DNA of 38,016 nucleotides. Source: Streptomyces sp. sk2.1 (GTDB taxonomy: Bacteria; Actinomycetota; Actinomycetes; Streptomycetales; Streptomycetaceae). The stretch's first letter is position 1; every line of letters begins with the position of its first letter. Below, piece by piece: positions 1 through 8,287 of the stretch. The position numbers and the translations under genes are program-made. The notes below the pieces were generated by a model that was given only the letters and a program-made list of their open reading frames with translations, was not told where the DNA came from and made no database searches. The stretch lies in NCBI RefSeq assembly GCF_008120935.1, contig NZ_RDBO01000077.1, forward strand, positions 1,788,593-1,826,608, given 5' to 3'.

Positions 1-785
1 ACACCGTCAACACCGTCGCCGAACACCTCGACATGCTGATGGTCTGCCACCACCTCAACCCGCGCGTCCCCGAGGACCTCGCCTTCGCCGAGTCCCGCAT
101 CCGCGCCACCACCATCGCCGCCGAGGACGTCCTGCACGACATCGGCGCCCTCTCCATCACCTCCTCCGACGCCCAGGCCATGGGCCGCATCGGCGAGGTG
201 GTCTGCCGCACCTGGCAGGTCGCCCACACCATGAAGCAGCGCTTCGGCGACCGCGGCAGCCAACTGCCCGCCGACAACGAACGCGCCCGCCGCTACGTCG
301 CCAAGTACACGATCTGCCCCGCCGTCGCCCACGGCATCGACCACGTCGTCGGCTCCGTCGAACCGGGCAAACTGGCCGACCTGGTGCTGTGGGACCCCGC
401 CTTCTTCGGCATCCGCCCCGCCGCCGTCGTCAAGGGCGGCATGGTGGTGTACGCCCCGCTCGGCGACGCCAACGCCGCGATCCCCACCACCCAGCCCGTC
501 CTGCTGCGCCCCACCGCGGCCGCCGACGCCGCCCCGCACCTCTCGGTCGGTTTCGTCGCCCCGGCCGCCCTGGCCGACGGACTGGCCGAACGGCTCGGGA
601 TCGTACGGGAGCTGGTGGCCGTGAAACCCACCCGCCACCTCACCAAGGCGGACCTGCCGAACAACACGGCGCTCCCGGACATCGACGTCGACCCGGAGAC
701 CTTCGCCATCCGGATCGACGGAGAGCTCGTCGAGCCCGCCCCCGCCACCGAACTGCCGCTGGCCCAGCGGTACTCCATGTTCTGA
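1..785 (+). CDS. ureC: Urease subunit alpha, C-terminal part (gene starts before window)
   Basis: This is the catalytic, nickel-containing subunit of cytoplasmic urease, which hydrolyses urea to ammonia and carbamate. The reading frame is open from base 3, so the 5' part lies outside the window. About 260 C-terminal residues are present. Visible family motifs are the mobile-flap sequence MLMVCHHLNP, whose histidine is the general acid of ureases, the ESRIR arginine segment, and SSDAQAMGR, whose Asp is a nickel ligand. The C terminus ends with the usual QRYSMF. The stop codon TGA overlaps the ureF start by one base (TGATG), so the genes are translationally coupled. Identification is secure. 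The missing N-terminal half carries the carbamylated lysine and cannot be checked. Confidence 0.97.
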   Translation, partial: TVNTVAEHLDMLMVCHHLNPRVPEDLAFAESRIRATTIAAEDVLHDIGALSITSSDAQAMGRIGEVVCRTWQVAHTMKQRFGDRGSQLPADNERARRYVAKYTICPAVAHGIDHVVGSVEPGKLADLVLWDPAFFGIRPAAVVKGGMVVYAPLGDANAAIPTTQPVLLRPTAAADAAPHLSVGFVAPAALADGLAERLGIVRELVAVKPTRHLTKADLPNNTALPDIDVDPETFAIRIDGELVEPAPATELPLAQRYSMF

Positions 786-1450
786 TGGCGAACCCGGCAC
801 TCCTCCTGCTCGGCGACGGACGGCTCCCGGTCGGCGCGTACACCTACAGCGCGGGACTCGAACCGGCCGTCGCGGCCGGACTCACCCGCGACGACATCCC
901 CGCCCTGCTGCGGGCCCGGCTGCACACCGCGGCCGTCACCGAGGCCGCCGCCGCCGTGCTCGCCCTGCGGGCCGCGGGGCGGGACCCGGTGGACTACGGC
1001 CCCGTCCAGCACGCCCTCGCGGCCCGGACTCCCGCCGCACCCCTGCGCGAGGCGTCGGCGACGCTCGGCCGCGGGGTGCACCGGCTGGCCCGGCGGCTGG
1101 CCCCGGACCACCCCGCGGTCACCGCCCTGGCCGCGCTCCGGCCCCGCCCGCTGCGGCCGGTCGCGCTCGGCGCCCTCGGGGCGGTCATGAAGGTGACCCC
1201 GGAGGAACTGGCGCACGCCGTCGTCCACGACGAACTCCAGACCATCACCTCCGCGGCGCTCAAGCTCCTGCCCGGCGACCCGCTCGACACGGTCGCCTGG
1301 GTCCTCGACGCCGAACCGCACACCACCGCCGCGGTCGCCGAGGCCCTCGCGGTACGGACCCCGGCCGGACTGCCGGCCCGTACGCCCCCGCTCACCGAAC
1401 AGTGGGCACTCGAACACGCACGACGAGAACGGAGACTCTTCCTTGCCTGA
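785..1450 (+). CDS. ureF: Urease accessory protein UreF
   Basis: UreF is an all-helical chaperone of the UreD-UreF-UreG complex that activates apo-urease by delivering nickel and CO2. The start ATG at 785 overlaps the ureC stop and gives a 221-residue protein, the normal family size. The N terminus (LLLLGDGRLPVGAYTYSAGL) carries the UreF signature of a short hydrophobic segment followed by PxGxxxxSxGLE. The C terminus is rich in Ala, Leu and Arg, as usual. A longer in-frame ORF begins at 389 inside ureC but is only read-through of the other frame. The gene ends eight bases after the ureG start, so the two are coupled. Confidence 0.93.
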   Translation: MANPALLLLGDGRLPVGAYTYSAGLEPAVAAGLTRDDIPALLRARLHTAAVTEAAAAVLALRAAGRDPVDYGPVQHALAARTPAAPLREASATLGRGVHRLARRLAPDHPAVTALAALRPRPLRPVALGALGAVMKVTPEELAHAVVHDELQTITSAALKLLPGDPLDTVAWVLDAEPHTTAAVAEALAVRTPAGLPARTPPLTEQWALEHARRERRLFLA

Positions 1451-2198
1451 CCAGCACCACGACCAGCACACCCACACCCGCACCCCGGCCCACCCGCACG
1501 GGCACCGGCCGCGCGCCCTGCGCCTCGGCGTCGCGGGCCCGGTCGGCACCGGCAAGAGCTCGATCCTCGCCACCCTGTGCCGCGAACTGGCCGGCGAACT
1601 CGCCATGGCCGTCGTCACCAACGACATCTACACCGACGAGGACGCCCGCTTCCTCCGCTCGGCGGGCGTCCTGCCCACCGAACGCATCCGCGCCGTCGAG
1701 ACCGGCGCCTGCCCGCACACCGCGATCCGCGACGACATCACCGCCAACCTCGACGCCGTCGAGGACCTGGAGGAGGCGTACGGGCCGCTCGACCTGGTGC
1801 TCGTCGAGAGCGGCGGCGACAACCTCACCGCCACCTTCAGCCCGGCCCTCGCCGACGCCCAGCTCTTCTGCATCGACGTCGCGGGCGGCGGCGACGTCGC
1901 CCGCAAGGGCGGCCCCGGCATCACCGGGGCCGACCTCCTGATCATCAACAAGACCGACCTCGCACCCCATGTGGAGGTCGACGTGGCCGCGATGGTCGCC
2001 GACGCGTCGGACGCGCGCGACGGCCTGCCCGTCCTCGCGCTCTCCAAGCACGACCCGGCCTCGGTCGCCGAACTCGCCGCCTGGGTGCGGTCGGTGCTCG
2101 CACGCCACCGCGACGGCACCCTGGTCCCCACCGACCCGGGCCCGATGGCACCGCACAGCCACGGCGACGGGGACACCCGCGGCCACGGCCACTCATGA
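1443..2198 (+). CDS. ureG: Urease accessory GTPase UreG with His-rich ends
   Basis: UreG is a SIMIBI-class GTPase that provides GTP-dependent nickel delivery to urease. The protein has 251 residues. A P-loop GPVGTGKSS lies at about residues 32-40, the metal-binding Cys-Pro-His motif at about 90-92, the segment LVESGGDNL follows, and the guanine-specificity motif NKTD lies near residue 168. The start is TTG at 1443, inside the end of ureF. The N terminus before the P-loop is His-rich (HHDQHTHTRTPAHPHGH) and the C terminus is also His-rich (HSHGDGDTRGHGHS). Such ends can bind nickel. No ureE is seen between ureC and ureD, so these tails may take over nickel storage; that last point is inference. 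Confidence 0.96.
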   Translation: MPDQHHDQHTHTRTPAHPHGHRPRALRLGVAGPVGTGKSSILATLCRELAGELAMAVVTNDIYTDEDARFLRSAGVLPTERIRAVETGACPHTAIRDDITANLDAVEDLEEAYGPLDLVLVESGGDNLTATFSPALADAQLFCIDVAGGGDVARKGGPGITGADLLIINKTDLAPHVEVDVAAMVADASDARDGLPVLALSKHDPASVAELAAWVRSVLARHRDGTLVPTDPGPMAPHSHGDGDTRGHGHS

Positions 2199-2944
2199 CC
2201 ACGGAGCCGGCCGATCCCACCGTCGTCCGCGTCGAACGCGACGGCACGGGCCGCCACCTCGCCCGCGAACTGCGCCCCGGGGCGTTCCTCGCGCCCCGCC
2301 CCCTGCTGCCGTCCCCCGACCGGCTGCGGATCGCCCTGGTCGGGACCCGGGCGGGCCTGCTCGCCGGTGACGACCTGCTGCTGCGCGTCTCGGTCGGCCC
2401 CGGTGCCCGGCTCGAACTGGTCGAACCGTCCGGCCTGGTCGCGTACGACCACCGCGGCGGCACGTCCAGGTGGCGGGCCGTCGTCGACGTCGCGGAGGGC
2501 GGCGAACTGCACTGGGACGCCCGGCCGTTCGTGATCTCGGCCGGAGCGGCGGTCGAGCGCTCGATGGAGGTCGCGCTGGCGGCCGGGGCCCGGATGCTGT
2601 GGCGCGAGACCCTGGTCCTGGGCCGCTCCGGCGAGCGCGGCGGCGCCGTGCGGGCGACCACCCGGGCCACGTACGACGGTCACGAGCTGCTGGTCGAGGA
2701 CCTGGACCTCACCGACCCGGAGCTGCGCGAACTCCCCGGAATCCTGGGCCCCCACCGGATCATCGGCTCGGTCACCGCCCTCGGCACGGTGCCGGGCGAC
2801 CGGCCCCACCCGTACCGCACGGTACTGGCGGGGCCGGGAGCACAGGTGCGGCTGCTGGACACGGTGGCCCCGGCCGTCGAGGCGGAACTCGCCGCGGTCT
2901 GGGCGGACTGGTGCGCGCCGGACCTCCCGGTCACGGACGGCTGA
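2195..2944 (+). CDS. ureD: Urease accessory protein UreD (UreH)
   Basis: UreD is the scaffold of the urease activation complex and binds both UreF and apo-urease. The ATG at 2195 overlaps the ureG stop (ATGA), giving 249 residues, which is usual. Typical UreD segments are visible: RPLLPSPDRLRIALV near the N terminus, then a beta-rich core with GARLELVEPSG, and ELHWDARPFVISAGA in the middle. A long frame open from 1577 is a shadow of ureG upstream of this start. It is the last gene of the ure operon in this window and ends 14 bases inside the 3' end of the convergent MFS gene. I see no clear terminator between them. Confidence 0.92.
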   Translation: MTTEPADPTVVRVERDGTGRHLARELRPGAFLAPRPLLPSPDRLRIALVGTRAGLLAGDDLLLRVSVGPGARLELVEPSGLVAYDHRGGTSRWRAVVDVAEGGELHWDARPFVISAGAAVERSMEVALAAGARMLWRETLVLGRSGERGGAVRATTRATYDGHELLVEDLDLTDPELRELPGILGPHRIIGSVTALGTVPGDRPHPYRTVLAGPGAQVRLLDTVAPAVEAELAAVWADWCAPDLPVTDG

Positions 2945-4208
2945 CCGCGCCCCGGGCCGCTCCGTCACGGTCCACCGGACCCCGTGCCACCGGGGCACGG
3001 AACACCACCGCCGCGCACAGCAGCGCGGGAACCGCCGCGACCGCGAAACAGGTGACCGGCGACAGCCGGTCCACCAGCAGCCCCACGACGGCGGTGCCCA
3101 CCGAGGACCCGGCGTTGACCGCCGTGTTGACCCACGCACCCGCCCGGGTGCGGACCTCCTCCGCCACGGACTCGTCCGCGACGAGATAGGCGGTCGTCAG
3201 CGCCGGGGCGACGAACACCCCGGCGACCGCGACCACCCCGGCCAGCACGTACACATCGGGCGACAGCCCGGCCACGGCCAGCGCCACCCCCAGGCCGACG
3301 GCCGGCCACGGCAGCCGCGCCCGGTTCGACGCACGCCAGGGGACGGCGCCGTGGGCCAGCCCGCCGACCGCGCTGCCCGCCGAGAGCGCGGCCAGCACCC
3401 ACGCCGCGGCCGAGCCCCGGCCGTGCTGCTCGGCGAAGGCCACCACCAGCAGATCCAGACCGCCCAGGCACAGCCCCACGGCCGCCGCCACCAGCGCGGC
3501 GTGCCGCACCCCGACGACACCGAGCAGCCGCCGCCGGCGGGGGGCGTCCGGCCCGGCCCCGGCCTCCTTCGCCGCCGGGGCCGCGCCCCCGCCGCGCAGC
3601 GCGGGCGAGGACACCAGGGCCAGGGTGCCCACCAGCACGAGCGCCGAGCCGATCGCGACGCCCGCCGCGGGAACGGTGAGACCGATGACCACACCCACCA
3701 GCAACGGCCCGGTGACGAACAGCAGTTCCTCGGCGACACCGTCCAGGCTGTACGCCCGCCGCAGCAGCTCCCGCTCCGGGACGAGGCGGCTCCACAGGGT
3801 CCGCATCACCGGCCCCAGCGGCGGCGTGCAGGCACCCGCCGTCACGGCGAGCGCCCCCAGCAGGACCGGCGGGGCGCCCGGCCGCCAAGTGACGTACGCC
3901 AGGACGGCGAGCAGCACCGCGTAGCTCCCGGCCATCGGCGGCAGGGCCCGGCGCGGCCCGTACCGGTCGATCAGCGCGGCACGGGCGGGGGAGAGGAAGA
4001 CACTGGTGGCCCCGAACAGGGCCATGACGGTACCGGCGACGGAGTACGAGCCGGTGGCGTCGTTCACCGCCAGCATCAGGGAGAGCGGCGCCATCCCGTA
4101 CGAGAGCCGCCCCAGCAGGGCGGAACCGAAGGCGCGGGCGGCGTGCGGGGTGCGCAGGACGGCGGCGTACGAGGGCGCGCGCGACGGCGCGGGTGAAGAC
4201 GAAGGCAT
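2931..4208 (-). CDS. MFS transporter (12-TM, efflux type)
   Basis: This is a 425-residue hydrophobic protein with about twelve membrane segments, typical of major facilitator superfamily drug or metabolite exporters. It shows the loop between TM2 and TM3 (LIDRYGPRRALPPMAG), which matches the MFS motif A pattern DRxGRR, and a long charged, Ala/Pro-rich central loop. The ATG at 4208 is preceded by GAGGA eight bases upstream. The frame stays open to 4805, but that extension runs over the 3' part of the next gene and has no membrane character. It resembles Streptomyces exporters of the SCO-type MFS family, but I cannot name the substrate. It converges on ureD with a 14-base overlap of the 3' ends. 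Confidence 0.85.
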   Translation of the reverse strand: MPSSSPAPSRAPSYAAVLRTPHAARAFGSALLGRLSYGMAPLSLMLAVNDATGSYSVAGTVMALFGATSVFLSPARAALIDRYGPRRALPPMAGSYAVLLAVLAYVTWRPGAPPVLLGALAVTAGACTPPLGPVMRTLWSRLVPERELLRRAYSLDGVAEELLFVTGPLLVGVVIGLTVPAAGVAIGSALVLVGTLALVSSPALRGGGAAPAAKEAGAGPDAPRRRRLLGVVGVRHAALVAAAVGLCLGGLDLLVVAFAEQHGRGSAAAWVLAALSAGSAVGGLAHGAVPWRASNRARLPWPAVGLGVALAVAGLSPDVYVLAGVVAVAGVFVAPALTTAYLVADESVAEEVRTRAGAWVNTAVNAGSSVGTAVVGLLVDRLSPVTCFAVAAVPALLCAAVVFRAPVARGPVDRDGAARGAVSRP

Positions 4209-4273
4209 GAGGACGTTCCTCGTGAAGGGCAGCGCGACGCACGGCGCTGCGGGCATGCGGGGACACCGAAGTG

Positions 4274-4301
4274 CCGCACCCGGTGGGACGACGGGGTGCG
4301 G
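4274..4301 (-). promoter_or_regulatory. Stem-loop in the leader of the MFS gene
   Basis: An 8-bp perfect stem (CCGCACCC / GGGTGCGG) with a 12-base loop lies about 65 bases upstream of the MFS start on its coding strand. A very short open frame, ATG at 4336 to TAG at 4316 (MFLPRA), precedes it. No U-run follows the stem, so it is not a typical intrinsic terminator. Confidence 0.35.
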
Positions 4302-4386
4302 GCGGTCACGGGGTCCTACGCACGGGGGAGGAACATGCCGACCAAGGTAGCAGCGCGACAGGCCCGGCCGGAGGGGGAGCCGGACC

Positions 4387-5433
4387 TCAACCGGACCGGG
4401 GGACACCGCCGGGACCGGCCGCCAGGATCCGCTCGGCGGTCCGCCGGAGTCGGGGGAGGAAGGCGATGACCTCCTCGCCCCGGCGGAGCAGGTCCTCGGT
4501 GGAGGCGATGCCGAGGTCGGCGACCGCCTCCCGGAAGGCCGGGAGACGCGCACGGTGCAGTTCGGGGGCGTCCGCGGCCAGCACGGTGTGGCAACGCGCG
4601 AAGGTCGCGACGATCCAGAACACGGCTTCGCGGTGGTCGCCCCGCTCGACGAGGTGCCGACTGCCGTCGATGGCGACCGGCCGCGCCCCGGCGGTGATGT
4701 CGCCGCTGAAGAAGAACGGGGTGCGGGCGACCGCGGCGGCGGCGTCGAAGGTGCGGGCCAGCTCGTCCAGATGATGACCCGTCCGGCGGGCCGACAGCCG
4801 CGCACAGCCCAGGAGCTCCAGCAGCTCCGGGTACAGGTGCGCCTGCCCGTACGCGTCGAGGACCTCCCTGGCCGCCGGGTACCGCAGCCGGACCGTGGGG
4901 TTGCGCAGCGCCGCGACCAGCAGGACGTGGGTGGTCACCCCGGTGGGGAACAGCCAGGACGTCACCTGTTCGTGGAACGGCGCGGAGGCGTCGAGGGCGG
5001 CGAGCCGGCTCTCGATCCGGTGCTCGGCGTCCAGACACCGACGGCGCACCCACGACGGCTCGGCGAACCGGCGCGACACGTCCGCCCGCAGCTCGCGCAG
5101 CCGGCCCGTCGGGTCGTCGATGACCGTGTCCCGGCGGAAGCTCCCCGCCAGGTGGTACGAGGAGAGCACCGCGTCCGCCGAGGCGAGTTCGTCCCACGGC
5201 AGATGGCTGACCTCCAGCAGCGCGTCCCGGAACCGGAACTTTCCGGGCCCGGCGGGCGGGCCCGGTGCGGCGGTGACGACCACCACGTCCACGTCCGAGA
5301 ACGGGGACAGCTCGGCGTCGTCCGGCAGGCCCACCGTGGAGCCGCTGAAACAGGCACCCCGGAAGCCGGCATCGGGCCGGGCGTGCTCGGCGACCCACTG
5401 GACCGCGGCCGATCGGGCCGTACCGACTCTCAT
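4387..5433 (-). CDS. Nucleotidyltransferase-domain protein
   Basis: A 348-residue protein with an N-terminal polymerase-beta-type nucleotidyltransferase fold. The signature is GSTVGLPD followed by SPFSDVDVVVV, i.e. GS...DxD with the two metal-binding Asp residues at about residues 48-50. The rest is helical and Leu/Ala/Arg-rich, similar to antibiotic or small-molecule nucleotidyltransferases and to HEPN-associated proteins. The start ATG at 5433 has AAGAGG seven bases upstream. The gene is divergent from the reductase gene at 5650. The substrate is unknown: aminoglycoside-type adenylyltransferase activity is possible, but no family-specific motif proves it. Confidence 0.75.
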   Translation of the reverse strand: MRVGTARSAAVQWVAEHARPDAGFRGACFSGSTVGLPDDAELSPFSDVDVVVVTAAPGPPAGPGKFRFRDALLEVSHLPWDELASADAVLSSYHLAGSFRRDTVIDDPTGRLRELRADVSRRFAEPSWVRRRCLDAEHRIESRLAALDASAPFHEQVTSWLFPTGVTTHVLLVAALRNPTVRLRYPAAREVLDAYGQAHLYPELLELLGCARLSARRTGHHLDELARTFDAAAAVARTPFFFSGDITAGARPVAIDGSRHLVERGDHREAVFWIVATFARCHTVLAADAPELHRARLPAFREAVADLGIASTEDLLRRGEEVIAFLPRLRRTAERILAAGPGGVPRSG

Positions 5434-5649
5434 GCCGAACCTCTTTCCGAACCGTGGGGACGCACCGGCCGAAGCCCCCGGGCCGCCCGGTGACCGGACC
5501 GGCGCGGCGCTGCTCCGGGGCCACCGTACGCGGGCCCGCGCCGTTCCGGGCCCGGGAGGCGTGTCACTCGTTGCCAGGGCATGCCGCCGGGGCGTCAACT
5601 GTTGTGTCGCGGCGGCACGGCGCGACGTCTCCGGAGAAAGAGGATCGGT

Positions 5650-6228
5650 ATGAGGAAGATCGTCCTGATGGCCTCGATGTCCCTCGACGGCTTCATGGAG
5701 GGGCCGGACCGCGAGATCGACTGGCACGTGGTCGACGACGAACTGCACCGTCACTTCAACGAGCTGCTCGCGACCATGGGCGGCTTCCTCGAAGGCCGGG
5801 TGACCTATCAGCTCATGGAGGACTTCTGGCCGACCGCCGACTCCGATCCCTCCGCCACCGAAACCACGGTGGAGTTCGCCGGTATCTGGCGGGAGAAGCC
5901 CAAGATCGTGTTCTCCCGGACCCTGGAACACGTCGGCCGGAACGCCACGATCAGGCGGGAGGTCGACGCGGAGGAGATGAGGGCGCTGAAGGCGCAGCCC
6001 GGCGGGGACCTGTGCCTCGGAGGCGCCGACCTCGGCGCGGCCTTCATGCGGCTCGACCTGGTCGACGAGTACCGCGTCTACGTCCATCCGGTCCTCATCG
6101 GCCGGGGCAAGCCCCTGTTCCCCGAATCGGCGGCCCGGACCGGCCTCCGTCTGGTCGAGACCAGGGCATTCGGCAACGGGGTCGTGCTGCTTCGTCACGA
6201 GCGCCGCGAGGTTGCTCCAGCGGAATGA
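5650..6228 (+). CDS. Dihydrofolate reductase family protein (RibD C-terminal domain)
   Basis: A 192-residue protein of the RibD C-terminal / DHFR-like superfamily, NADPH-dependent reductases of pterin- or pyrimidine-like compounds. Family features are MRKIVLMASMSLDGFMEG at the N terminus, the beta-strand segment PKIVFSRTLE, GGDLCLGGADLGAAFM (the nucleotide-binding glycine-rich turn) and VHPVLIGRGKPLFPE near the end. The start at 5650 is preceded by a good ribosome site (GAGAAAGAGG). These stand-alone Streptomyces proteins have no proven role. Folate biosynthesis should not be assumed, because true DHFRs are distinct. Confidence 0.88.
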   Translation: MRKIVLMASMSLDGFMEGPDREIDWHVVDDELHRHFNELLATMGGFLEGRVTYQLMEDFWPTADSDPSATETTVEFAGIWREKPKIVFSRTLEHVGRNATIRREVDAEEMRALKAQPGGDLCLGGADLGAAFMRLDLVDEYRVYVHPVLIGRGKPLFPESAARTGLRLVETRAFGNGVVLLRHERREVAPAE

Positions 6229-6332
6229 ACTCCCCGGGCCACGACGGTGTGCGACCGGTGCTGTGCCGGGTCGTACGGGAGCCCTCCCCGTATAACTGCC
6301 GCACATCGCGAGATCTCATGAAAGGACCGGCG

Positions 6333-6764
6333 ATGACGCTCAGTGTCGAGGACCGTCTGGACATCTCCGAACTGCTCGCCCTGCACGGGCACTTGGTCGA
6401 CAACGACGAAATGGACCGGCTGGACGAGCTGTTCACCGACGACGTCGTCTACGAGACCTCGAACCTCGGGCACGGGGAGGTGCGTGGACTGGCGGCCTTC
6501 CGGGACATGGCGCGGGCACGGGCGGGCAAGCCGGGCGCGCCCGTCGGCCACCACGTCACCAACATCGTGCTCACCGAGGCCGGGGACGGCCGGGTCCACG
6601 CGAGGTCCAAGGGGATCGGCGCAGGCCCGGACGGTGAGTGCGGAAGCGTGACCTACGAGGACGTGATCGTGCGCGGCGAGCGGGGATGGCGCATCAGCCG
6701 GCGCAGGATCTTCCTGCACTTCACGCCCGCGGCCGCGCCGGAGACCGGGAAGGCCGGCGGCTGA
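6333..6764 (+). CDS. SnoaL-like / NTF2-fold protein
   Basis: A 143-residue protein of the nuclear-transport-factor-2 cone fold, SnoaL_4 type. It starts with VEDRLDISELLALHGHLVDN, followed by a DELFTDDVVYETSNLGHG segment and HHVTNIVLTEAGDGRVHARS, the typical pattern of SnoaL-like and ring-hydroxylating beta-subunit-like proteins. Of two in-frame ATG codons (6318 and 6333), 6333 has AAAGGA eight bases upstream and is chosen. An AT-rich TATAAC at 6291-6296 could be the -10 box of its own promoter, but I see no matching -35. The substrate is unknown. Confidence 0.82.
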   Translation: MTLSVEDRLDISELLALHGHLVDNDEMDRLDELFTDDVVYETSNLGHGEVRGLAAFRDMARARAGKPGAPVGHHVTNIVLTEAGDGRVHARSKGIGAGPDGECGSVTYEDVIVRGERGWRISRRRIFLHFTPAAAPETGKAGG

Positions 6765-6788
6765 ACGGCCGGCGGCTGAAAGACCGGC

Positions 6789-6819
6789 GGCGCCCCCTCG
6801 GACCTGCGGAGGGGGCGCC
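6789..6819. terminator. Bidirectional terminator hairpin
   Basis: A perfect 11-bp stem (GGCGCCCCCTC / GAGGGGGCGCC) with a 9-base loop lies between the convergent SnoaL-like gene (ends 6764) and the alcohol dehydrogenase gene (ends 6843). It is the natural terminator for both, including the end of the long minus-strand operon. No U-run is present, which is common in Streptomyces. Confidence 0.8.
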
Positions 6820-6842
6820 ACCGGCCGTTCACGGCTCCGGCC

Positions 6843-7982
6843 TCAGCCGTCCAGCATGCCCGAGGTGTCGATGACCTGACGGATCGCCCGGCCCGAGGCC
6901 AGCTCCTCCAGCGCCGTGTTGATGTCGGCCAGCGGCAGTGTGCCCGTGTGCATCAGCTCCACCGGCATCAGGCCCGCCCGCCACAGGTCCAGGAACCTCG
7001 GTATGTCACGGCGCGGCACCGCGTCGCCCATGTACGAACCCAGCAGGGACTTGCCCTCGCCCGCGAACGCCAGCGCCGGTACCTCCAGCACCCGGTCGGG
7101 GGCGGGCAGGCCCACCGAGACGACCTTGCCGCCCCGGGCCACGGCCGTCAGGCACTCGGCCATCACCTTCGGGCTGCCCACCGCCTCGATCGCCACCTCG
7201 GCGCCGCCGGAGGTGAGTTCGCGGATCCGCCGCACGGCGTCGTCGGGGGCGAACGCGTGGGTCGCGCCCAGGCGGAGGGCCAGTTCGCGCTTCTCCGGGA
7301 CCGGGTCGATCGCGACGACCGGGTACGCGCCGGCCGCGCGGGCGCCCAGCACCGCGGACAGGCCCACCCCGCCCAGGCCGTAGACCACCGCCGACTGCCC
7401 CGGCCGCAGCGCCGCCGTGTTGATCACGGCCCCGGCACCGGTCAGCACCGCGCAGCCGAACAGCGACGCCACGGCGAACGGGACGTCCTTCGGGATCGGC
7501 ACCACCGACTCCTGGGCCAGCACCGCGTGCTCGGAGAACGCGGAGACGCCCAGCTGGTGGTGGACCGTTTCGCCGGACGCGTCGGTCAGCAGCGACGGGC
7601 CGTGCAGCAGCGCGCCCGAACCGTTCGCCGCGGCGGCCCGCGCGCACAGCGCCGGCCGGCCCGCCGCGCAGTCGGCGCAGGAACCGCAGCTCGGCACGAA
7701 GACCAGGGCCACGTGGTCACCGGGGGAGACCCGGCCGACGCCCGGCCCGGTGTCCTCGACGACCCCCACCGCCTCGTGGCCCAGGGCCATCGGCAGCGGA
7801 CGGACCCGGTCGCCGTTGACCACCGAGAGGTCGGAGTGGCAGAGCGAGGCGGCCGCGACGCGGACCAGCACCTCGCCCTCGCGCGGGGCGCCCAGCTCCA
7901 GCTCCTCCACCTCGACCGGGCGGGTCTCGGAGTAGGGGCGGGCGGTCGACACGCCGCGCAGCACCACCGCGCGGGTCCTCAC
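6843..7982 (-). CDS. Zinc-dependent alcohol dehydrogenase (MDR family)
   Basis: A 379-residue medium-chain dehydrogenase that oxidises an alcohol or aldehyde adduct with NAD(P). The catalytic zinc ligands are visible as Cys in ASLCHSD and His in GHEAVG, the structural zinc lobe as four cysteines in CGSCADCAAGRPALC, and the coenzyme fold as GLGGVG at about residues 194-199. FGCAVLTGAGAV supplies the third catalytic-zinc cysteine. The start overlaps the stop of the ABM gene by four bases, making it the last gene of the minus-strand operon. The length and class-III-like lobe resemble formaldehyde/glutathione- or mycothiol-dependent enzymes, but substrate specificity cannot be read. Confidence 0.9.
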   Translation of the reverse strand: MRTRAVVLRGVSTARPYSETRPVEVEELELGAPREGEVLVRVAAASLCHSDLSVVNGDRVRPLPMALGHEAVGVVEDTGPGVGRVSPGDHVALVFVPSCGSCADCAAGRPALCARAAAANGSGALLHGPSLLTDASGETVHHQLGVSAFSEHAVLAQESVVPIPKDVPFAVASLFGCAVLTGAGAVINTAALRPGQSAVVYGLGGVGLSAVLGARAAGAYPVVAIDPVPEKRELALRLGATHAFAPDDAVRRIRELTSGGAEVAIEAVGSPKVMAECLTAVARGGKVVSVGLPAPDRVLEVPALAFAGEGKSLLGSYMGDAVPRRDIPRFLDLWRAGLMPVELMHTGTLPLADINTALEELASGRAIRQVIDTSGMLDG

Positions 7983-8281
7983 GCCGTCACCTCCGCACGC
8001 GGGGCGCAGCGCAGCACGTCACGGCTCTCCAGCAGCGGGACGACCCGGCCGAGCACGATCTCCCGGAAGTGCTCGGTGGCACAGTGCGCGGTGAAGTCGG
8101 CCTCGGAGGCGTACTCCTCGTACAGCACGACCGCCCGCGGGTCCTCGGTGCCCTGGTGGACCCGGTAGGCGAGGTTGCCCGGCTCCTGCCGGGAGGCGGC
8201 GGCCATCGCGTCGAGCAGGGGCAGGACGGTGTTCTCCTCGCCCTCCTTGGTGCGGTAGCGGGCGACGACGACGTAGGACAT
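7979..8281 (-). CDS. ABM-fold monooxygenase-like protein
   Basis: A 100-residue protein of the antibiotic biosynthesis monooxygenase (ABM) dimeric alpha-beta barrel family. It shows YVVVARYRTKEGEEN at the N terminus and PGNLAYRVHQGTEDP with VLYEEYASEADFTAHCATEHF, matching the conserved E..PG...Y.........F...E.y.d..a...H..t.hf pattern. Members of this family are cofactor-free quinone-forming monooxygenases or scavengers of reactive small molecules. It sits between the GlpP-like gene (six bases upstream) and the alcohol dehydrogenase gene (four-base overlap), so it is co-expressed with the polyol operon. Confidence 0.87.
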   Translation of the reverse strand: MSYVVVARYRTKEGEENTVLPLLDAMAAASRQEPGNLAYRVHQGTEDPRAVVLYEEYASEADFTAHCATEHFREIVLGRVVPLLESRDVLRCAPRAEVTA

Positions 8282-8287
8282 GGGGAC

